This document shows, in pieces, positions 57,701-64,000 of a stretch of DNA of 64,000 bases. The notes under the pieces were generated by a model that was not told where the DNA came from, made no database searches, and saw only the letters and a list, made by a program, of their open reading frames with translations. The position numbers were made by a program, and so were the translations under genes. The stretch lies in NCBI RefSeq assembly GCF_000224145.3, contig NC_020176.2:3865826-3929825 (forward strand), in the 5' to 3' direction. The number at the start of each line of letters is the position of its first letter. Positions within the stretch are counted from its first letter, which is position 1. Source of the DNA: Ciona intestinalis (Eukaryota > Chordata > Ascidiacea > Phlebobranchia > Cionidae).

Positions 57701-58164
57701 AAAGTCAAAATTTCCGCTTATCAAAAACTACCTGTCCTCTGGGTGACTACAAGGGTGAATAATCCCATTCATGTCCAAGTAAAGATTATCAAACTCGATA
57801 TCATTTGGATTTGGTAGACTTGTGTCCACTGGGATTGTGACTCCATCTATTTCCTTGGCCTGCACGTATGATTATTGGTTTAAATTTACATAAGGGTCAC
57901 AAGAGTTCGTTTGTTTGAAGTTTTATTATTTATACCATTTATAACTCTACATATTTAAAAAATACCAATAAAACATGCGTTTTTTAGGTTCAGTGGCCTG
58001 TTTTAATATATACATTCATAGAAATTGGTTAAATAAGCACAAGTAGGTTACGTTGTATAGATACGAAAATACATTTCTAATTTATTTACCTTTTCCTCGT
58101 TGCAGTGGATGACTATAGAAGAATATTTTCTACTCAGCCATCGAAAAAATGCTGGTACTCCCAT
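48768..58164 (-). CDS. XRN2: XRN2 (nuclear 5'-3' exoribonuclease 2)
   Basis: The 'torpedo' exonuclease of Pol II termination and rRNA processing, about 921 residues. Exons in gene order: 58164-58090, 57859-57732, 57630-57519, 57307-57246, 57123-57012, 56401-56312, 56088-55947, 55740-55529, 53925-53734, 53348-53220, 53126-52965, 52674-52591, 52407-52309, 52020-51945, 51734-51538, 51331-51175, 50784-50592, 50355-50221, 50013-49864, 49606-49554, 49192-49091, 48872-48768. Motifs: [14 protein letters not shown] at the N-terminus, [35 protein letters not shown], zinc knuckle C-x2-C-x4-H-x4-C ([14 protein letters not shown]), [77 protein letters not shown] and a glycine/arginine-rich tail. Exons 6-8 and part of 5 also occur a second time at 54193-55394 (54404-54193, 54843-54702, 55145-55056, partial 5 before the gap). 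The exon at 49192-49091 is one base out of phase with the last exon. Confidence 0.96.
50043..50155. repeat. tandem repeat related to 430-780
   Basis: Units 'aacatgaggtgtacgaatat' 'ataatgtgtgtctgatgtat' and 'aaaaagacatcagtgttata' match the repeat in the MBTPS1 intron. It lies in an XRN2 intron, beginning 30 bases upstream of the exon 50013-49864 (minus-strand sense). Confidence 0.6.
51053..51125 (-). mobile_element. SINE-B tail fragment, diverged
   Basis: 'ttctataaggttgaggtctt' and 'ggcaaggcacaacagggaca' weakly match the reverse SINE-B 3' end. It lies in an XRN2 intron. Confidence 0.3.
52040..52140 (+). mobile_element. SINE-B tail fragment
   Basis: 'gggctaaatctcatggtccc' and 'ataggccctcacccatatac' match the SINE-B 3' end in plus orientation. 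It lies in an XRN2 intron. Confidence 0.5.
53545..53645 (-). mobile_element. SINE-A fragment
   Basis: 'gctaagtgtcttgcccaggg' 'acacattcagctat' is the reverse complement of the SINE-A middle (gtgtccttgggcaagacactta). It lies in an XRN2 intron. Confidence 0.5.
54110..55394. repeat. duplicated XRN2 block, copy A
   Basis: Near-identical to 55445-57101 over exons and introns, up to the N gap. It differs by a 91-base insertion (54595-54685), absence of the 448-base MITE, and scattered substitutions. The exon next to the gap (55312-55394) has an extra base ('ctctgcgtcgg' versus 'ctctgctcgg'), consistent with poor sequence at a contig end. Confidence 0.95.
54595..54685 (-). mobile_element. SINE-B tail fragment present only in XRN2 copy A
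   Basis: 'gggtgaggtccttgttgagg' and 'acctgggttttaggccataa' are the reverse complement of the SINE-B 3' end. The matching point in copy B (about 55930) reads straight from 'gaggtatac' into 'actacacgtgag'. Confidence 0.6.
55395..55444. other. assembly gap (50 N)
   Basis: Run of N between the two near-identical XRN2 blocks. Confidence 0.99.
55445..57101. repeat. duplicated XRN2 block, copy B
   Basis: Counterpart of 54110-55394. It joins without a gap to the 5' exons of XRN2 and contains intact exons 5 to 8. It also carries a 448-base MITE not present in copy A. Confidence 0.95.
56523..56986. mobile_element. hAT-type MITE (448 bases) with 8-base target duplication
   Basis: The element spans 56531-56978. 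Terminal inverted repeats are 'tagggatgcacattacagaa' and its complement 'ttctgtaatgtgcatcccta'. They are flanked by identical 'ttatacaa' at 56523-56530 and 56979-56986; an 8-base duplication is the hAT hallmark. Sub-terminal blocks are rich in 'attcgaat'. There is no coding capacity. The allelic copy A has a single 'ttatacaa' at 55268-55275, i.e. the empty site. Confidence 0.93.
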
Positions 58165-58979
58165 TTAACCAGTGTAGGCTTCAAACGGGTCGTAGATATA
58201 GGTCTAGATTATGCTGTAGCAATCAGTGAACCAGTTATGTCTTAACTTTAAACAAAATTTTATCAGAATGTAATTCGCAACACGAGAACTCGGTCTATAA
58301 ACTGGGAATTCCCCGTATATTTTACCGCGAGGTAAAGTTAGAATTTTAAAATGTGGCTTATTTGGTCTTTTCAAGCTTTAATTAAAAATAGTGGTCATTA
58401 GTACAATTAAATTATCGTTTTGAAGTTGCATGTCGTTATATATAGACAAATTTAAACGAGTACACAAATCACTCATCACTTTTTAACATTACTCCACGAG
58501 GTTGCGAACTTTTCATGTTTTTCAATTATTTTGTCTATAAAGTAATCAATAAACTTTCTTTCTAATTTGTTTATAATACTACTGACATGCATGGTTATTA
58601 GTTTTAAACCATTTATTGAGTTGCAAAACCATGTGTCAACTGGGCCAACTGACAACCTCGTTAACTTGACCATAATGTTACAACTGCAATATATGGATTT
58701 CTGTCTTTGTTTTGTTATTGTTGTTAAGTTGCAGCTGTTTTGTGCAATGTTGTATGTTTATAATTGTAATTGAACGTTTTATGGTAACATATTTTGGTTT
58801 GCTATAATAAACCTTAGATAATACATGTATATTGAGAAGTAGTTGTTAAATTTTAATTATTTTTTTTTAATTTTTTAAGGACATTTGCGTGACTTTATTT
58901 GCGTTTTGCTAAAAACAACGGCACTTTAATTAATGAGGGTGCGATAAATAACTCATGATACAGTTTGCACCTTTATGAA
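58165..58979. promoter_or_regulatory. divergent promoter region of XRN2 and ATG14
   Basis: 815 bases separate the two start codons, which point away from each other. The region is AT-rich, with a small GC-richer patch near 58310-58335 ('ccccgtatattttaccgcga'). I see no further gene; short open frames on both strands have no recognisable motif. It probably holds both core promoters. Confidence 0.55.
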
Positions 58980-61900
58980 ATGGACACCAGAGAGTGTGAG
59001 GACAAGAATGGTGCAACCTCATCAATTAACATTATTTACGACCGATGTTACGTTTGTGGCGACGTTGGAAAAGCGCTTGCATGTCAACAATGCATGAACT
59101 CCGAAAATAAAGGATTCCTTATTCTCACTAATCCGTCAAAGGTTACTCCAGGTCAAAGTAATCTTGGAAAGTACATGTATTTGTCGAGGTAAAGCTATGT
59201 TTGTTTTGATCGATATAAATTAGGATATTTGTTGCTGGAAAATAAAAGTACCAATGGCAATAACTGTTTACAATGGCATTTCATGTCAGAATAAAGAATA
59301 CTTAAATAAATTCCTTTTTATTTCCCCTACATCATATTTTCATCATATTATTTACCCATCAAAACAAGTAGCCTATTTAAATTATAAGCTTTACAAACAC
59401 TTAATTCTTAAATTGTATAGGCTACTTACATTCTTCTGAATTAACAGGGACATTCAAGAAAAGATTGAAACCATACGAACCGTATTACATGACCATGAAG
59501 AACTTATTACAAGGTGACAAATCTTACTTCATTGTAGGAATACCTATTTCATGCTAAAATTTCATTTTGTAATAGGCTTTTTTTTTTTGTTTGTGTTACT
59601 AAATCGTGTACTTTATAGTAAATAAATATCTAACAATATTCAAAGGTCTTCACAAAAGGTGCAACAATTATCTGAACAAACATCTCTGGTGAGTGTTGTG
59701 TCGTTACTGGTCTCTTAACTTTAAGTGCAATTACTAACAAATATCTAATGCTTGGCCTAAATTACAGATAAAGTAAGCCTTTTATCTTAGATTTTAAATA
59801 TTCAGTAGCCTATGTATATATATAAATTTATGTTTGTTTTTTTAAACTAACTGTCTGTTTATTAATCGTTCGAACAACTGCCTTGTTGTTTCAATTGGCT
59901 TCTATTATATTAAAAAAGACAGTGCAACCTATACCATTAATGTAAAACAGTTTGATTGATTTTCAGAAGGTCAAAATATCCCACTGCTCTCAAAATATTG
60001 AGCGACTTAAAAAGCTGCTTCTGGCTCGAAAAATAGAAATGAAATGTCAACAAAATGTTCTCGCTGAAAATAAGAAATCACTTATGACTACACGTCGAAG
60101 AATCAGTAAAATTTCTCAGAAGAAACTTAAAATGAAAGAATATATTCGGAGTAGACAAGTGAGTGATGGTGTTAGTAGTTTATCGTAAGTGTAATGTTGG
60201 GGTCTAGACTCTAAAGTAAAATGTCAGCCAGATTATTGAACAGGGGTGACTTTGTATGTCATAACAGTCCAGTTTTTCTGCTGTTAGTTGTCTATACAAA
60301 ACAAAAATATACTGGATTCACCACCTTATTTAATGAAATTCTCTATGTTTGACGACTAAGGTTATAACTGTATTTTTATTTTAACAATGTCAGGTAAAAT
60401 TTGGTTTAAAAAGGATATTTTTTTAATGTTATAAAACCTTGTGTAAGATTGTAGTAATATAGACCAACTTTTCGAAAACAGTTATAAATTATAAACTACA
60501 TTTTCTATAGGAGTCCATTGAAGGGATTAGAAAGAAGGAACACATGTTACACCAGGATTTACAAACTTGCAGACTACACCATGTTACCACACTCATTCAA
60601 TATATATTTCCCATTGAAGAAGTAAAGGACCAGGAACCAATACAAAGGTACTTCCTATAAATGCTTTTGTAGTCAAAATCAAGTTGCGACATATATGTCT
60701 AAAGCGGCACAGCAATTTTATGTTACTTGCAGGGGGAAAATTATATTAAAAGGTAACTTGGTTACTGAAACACATATGTAGCCCCTTTTAAAAATTAGAG
60801 TGATATGTTACCTTTATTACACCTAGAATTACTCTTACAGTTAAAATATAATGTCACCCCTGCCTCATTAAACATGCCACTCTCCACACTTTAACATTAC
60901 TTCTATCCCATGCAATTCACATATAATGTCACTCTTTTAAAAATCGGATGGACGTGTCATTCTTGACAATTGACATTCCTAACATTACTCGTATACAGTG
61001 AACACGTGATGTCCGAAGGGATGGATGATGAAATGGATCGGGAAACTGCTCTTCTGCAAGAGGAATTAGATGAAGCACGAAGATTATCCTTCCTGCATGG
61101 AAGATGGGTGGACCAGAAGGTGAGGCATCGGTTAAATTCCCGGCACTGTGGTTCAATAACTGTGGCTATGGGTAAGGGCCACAGAGACGTTTGAACAGGT
61201 TAGAAGTAAATGGTGAGTCACAAATGGTATTCAATTCTAATGTGAGTAATACCCAACGACTTTTATTTTCTTCTAGTTTTTCAGTGTAAGTGTGTTTCTA
61301 CAACTGTTTTTTGTCACTATTATCCTGTCTTTTCGTATAAAATACTTCTAAGTCTTTGCTACTGAATCGAAGAGACAAGTAAAGTTATTATTAACTTATT
61401 ATTGTTAAGGTTGGCGGAAGCGATGTTGTTCAAATTTCCGTCGGTGAAACTGCTGCAAGTGCTCCCTCTGATGGCGACTACTCGGCTTACGAAACGTGGC
61501 TCGATAAAAATCAAACCATTGTCGGTTCCGACCCAGCGACTGTGACATCATCGATGACATCATCAGAGGATGGAGTAACCAATCAGAATCCAGCGAGGAA
61601 ATCTGTGATGTCGATAAGTGCTGCACTCTGCCACGCTGCACAGCTTGTCCATATTATACGCAAGATATTATGTGTTCATTTGCCACATAAGCTACACTAC
61701 AGGTTTGAATGTTATAATCATTTCTAATTCCTTTTTTTAAAACACCCAGCCTTCCCTTTTATATGTAGACCTGATGGTATTCATGGTTTGTTACAAAATT
61801 GACAACATAACATTCATAGCATTTGATACTGAATGATGTTTTGCTACAAGAATCGTCCAACTTCATGAGCACTAAATTCTTTTTTTTTTATCTCTATAAC

Positions 61901-63182
61901 TCAGATTATATTTTTTTTTTATCTCTATAACTCAGATTATATTAAAACATGAAAGAACAGAAGTTAATTGCTGAAACATTCGCTAAACAGTTACCTGGTT
62001 TAAAGAACCATAAAAAATTTTACAATACCTTTTCCTAGAACCTTCTGCAACCCTACTATATCAGCAACAACGTTTTCAAACTGTGTGAAGTTACTTAACA
62101 GCAACCTGGTAAGCCTATGCTTGCAACAAGGGGTGGATGGATTCTCCTTGCACCCACTACACACACTGAGGAATCTACAAATACTTATTGATAAACTGAA
62201 ACGGGATGGAGTAAGGTATGGATGGCTGGTTGTCTGTGTAATACAAGTCTGTGTGTGTTTTAATTAGCAACACTGATATAAAGTTTAGAATGTCCCGTAT
62301 ACAATCCCTATGTCATACATGGTAAATAAAGGATTTCGTTTCTGTTTGCAATAAATATATTTGTTATTTATATCCTTCAATAGAGTAATAAAGGTCAGAT
62401 TAGTTAATACAACTAAGTGTATCAATCATTTATTTATTTTCTCTGCCCACCAGGACAATACCCTTTATACCAACTGTTGAACTTTTGCTTTCTGTTGAGG
62501 AAACTTTGGGTCTTGGTGATGTCATTGATGATGTCATACATGACGATGATTCGGAAAATGATGCAGAGTGGACTCTCTCCTTCGAGGCAGACTGGGAGTC
62601 GGTGCCTGCCGGGGATTTTAACCCGTGAGTCACTTATTTACTTTGTGGTTTTCTTTTTGGTTAAGGACCGAGAAAAACTGCGTAAATTAAAGATTACTGG
62701 GTCGCGGCTTTCTGTAGCTGGCTTTTGTTTATCGAAAGTGTCCACGACGAGCCATGCACCTTGGATTTAGTCCTACATTACATGAACCCCAAGGCTTAAA
62801 TACCCTGTAAATTCAATTAGTTGTTTTGCTACTTATATCAAACCAAAAGTTTTTAACCTTAGTACTGTCTATTTTACCAATACTACAGTACTGTGTTGAT
62901 ACAGAGAATAACAAAGCATATACTGTGTGTACACCATAGACCATACACACCACCCTAAATAATATGAAATGAAACAACTCTATCTCTGTTACAAGATTGC
63001 TACAGTAATTTTAAATTACGATTATTTCTCTGAGACTATCATTATATCGCAGAACGTTAACTGTGACTCTCCCCGCGTACACCTCTACTAACACGCAATC
63101 CACCCTAATGACACAACCAGCGGGTCTGGTCACGAGTGCTCTGGCGTGGGCAACAAAAGGCTGGTGGGGACAAAACGAATGA
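58980..63182 (+). CDS. ATG14: ATG14 (Barkor, autophagy PI3-kinase subunit)
   Basis: Subunit that targets the class III PI3-kinase complex (VPS34, VPS15, Beclin 1) to the ER for autophagosome formation; about 512 residues (human 492). Ten exons: 58980-59188, 59448-59513, 59646-59688, 59967-60158, 60511-60647, 60999-61119, 61410-61702, 62039-62215, 62454-62624, 63053-63182; phases agree. N-terminal C-x2-C-x8-C-x2-C (Cys23, 26, 35, 38) has the same spacing as the human ER-targeting cysteines. A lysine-rich coiled coil (about 65-180) follows, then YIFPIEEVK, EARRLSFLHGRWV, DGDYSAYETWL, ISAALCHAAQLV, LPHKL, LHPLHTLRNL, the acidic DWESVP segment and a C-terminal BATS-like amphipathic stretch (GLVTSALAWATKGWWGQNE) that in human binds curved PI3P-rich membrane. 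The donor of exon 9 overlaps an in-frame TGA (62626-62628). Confidence 0.95.
61280..61398 (+). mobile_element. possible LINE 3'-tail fragment
   Basis: 'acaactgttttttgtcacta' 'ttatcctgtcttttcg' ... 'gaatcgaagagacaagtaaa' parallels the segment at 33785-33875. It directly precedes the ATG14 exon at 61410. Confidence 0.35.
61877..61944. repeat. two-copy direct repeat, about 34 bases
   Basis: 'tttttttatctctataactc' 'agattatatt' occurs twice in succession in an ATG14 intron. Confidence 0.85.
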
Positions 63183-64000
63183 CCTAAGTCAACAAAATAT
63201 TGCGTTCTACAACCTATGTATTGTAAGTTGTACAGCAACGTGTGTCGACACCCGTGTGTGGCGTATTTTAATGTTTTTGGTTCACTAAATTAGGCCCTGA
63301 TCAGTATTACGCCAAGTCACGTACAGCATAGTGAGCGTTGGAAGTATTTCACTATCAAACCTTGCGTTTGCACATATTCTTCAATGTTGAATGAATGTAT
63401 TGTATTTTACCATACGGCAACTCGCCCGTTATTATTGGCGAAAAGTTCCCAAACGTTTTTACTACGCTACGTTTGAACAGCGTTGGGCGTTGCATATTTG
63501 CTCAAATGATGCAACGCCCAGCGTTAACAATCTCATACTACATGGTGTGTATGTACTTAACAACATTCGTTTTACCTCTTGATATTTGCAGTTCATGAAT
63601 ACACGAATGTGGTTTTAAACTTACCCATATTTACTTCGTTTGCATACAATAGCCAATTAAAAACGACGTACAAAATTCGAATAACTCAATTTCGCACCTT
63701 TTTCTGAAAAAGGCAATAGAAAAAAGCCCCTTAAACATATGGTTGCAAAAGTTAACCTAGTTTCGGGACTAAAAAAGCAATAGGCGATGTACTCCTAAAA
63801 ACAACGAATCAAAACACGATAGGCGTATAAAACAGCGCACCACGCTTAGGACAATACATGAAAATATAAAAAATGCTGTTTCTTCATATGTTCATTTGAA
63901 AAAAAGCAGTGTGGAAAATAACTGTTGATAGGGTCGCATATAACTCAGTATGATAGTTGATTCGGTTTGTTTTGGAACTAAATGTTCACGGAACTGAAAA
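63183..64000. other. region downstream of ATG14
   Basis: ATG14 3' UTR and following intergenic DNA. No AATAAA is obvious close to the stop codon. I see no recognisable coding sequence, RNA gene or repeat; the short open frames here look random. Confidence 0.4.

Noticed and set aside
58476-58773. Short open frames on both strands between XRN2 and ATG14
   Set aside because: The two strands overlap each other, have no signal or domain, and lie in a promoter region; they look like chance.
62085-62120. Candidate donor 'ctggtaagc' within ATG14 exon 8
   Set aside because: Reading through it gives NSNLVSLCLQQ...HPLHTLRNL, which matches vertebrate ATG14 without a break.
1-64000. Retroviral, Polinton or other capsid-bearing elements; CRISPR; toxin systems
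   Set aside because: No reverse transcriptase, integrase, capsid, long terminal repeats or spacer arrays were recognised on either strand.

Overview
This window is animal nuclear DNA, almost certainly from a sea squirt of the genus Ciona (the species cannot be fixed from sequence alone). The coding exons are small, with canonical GT-AG borders, short AT-rich introns and short intergenic gaps. The encoded proteins are clear chordate orthologues that differ substantially from the vertebrate versions. Several AG acceptors lie just upstream of start codons, as expected in a genome that uses spliced-leader trans-splicing. Repeats are short: MITEs, tRNA-derived SINEs and LINE tails. Three runs of N (36594-37006, 38516-39015, 55395-55444) mark scaffold gaps.

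Layout. (1) 273-3350, +: 3' part of MBTPS1 (site-1 protease). (2) 3818-4696, +: intronless lysine-rich protein resembling POLR1G, an RNA polymerase I subunit. (3) 4939-5774, +: CCDC32. (4) 7764-26523, +: a complete complement C3-like gene, 43 coding exons and about 1773 residues, with RKKR processing site, anaphylatoxin domain, GCGEQ thioester, catalytic His and C345C tail. (5) 27505-32976, +: DET1, 11 exons. (6) 41915-34050, -: NAALADL1, an M28 peptidase, with two exons present twice around gaps and the metal-site exon(s) missing. (7) 42868-43599, +: intronless canopy-family (CNPY3/4-like) protein ending in KDEL. (8) 44444-48296, +: TMX1. (9) 58164-48768, -: XRN2, 22 exons, with four exons plus part of a fifth present twice around a gap. 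(10) 58980-63182, +: ATG14, 10 exons, divergent from XRN2.

These are mostly unrelated housekeeping and immune genes, not a functional cluster. Some pairings matter: MBTPS1, POLR1G-like and CCDC32 lie close together on one strand; XRN2 and ATG14 share an 815-base divergent promoter region; TMX1 and XRN2 converge with overlapping or adjacent 3' ends.

The most informative non-gene signals are two blocks of near-identical duplicated sequence next to N gaps, in NAALADL1 and XRN2. They look like two haplotypes left side by side. The XRN2 pair carries a 448-base hAT-type MITE with an exact 8-base target duplication in one copy and the clean empty site in the other. I found no CRISPR, no prokaryotic mobile element, no retroviral element and no evidence of a wholly new molecular system. 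The best biological oddities are the four-cysteine anaphylatoxin and the expanded cysteine-rich linker of the C3-like protein.
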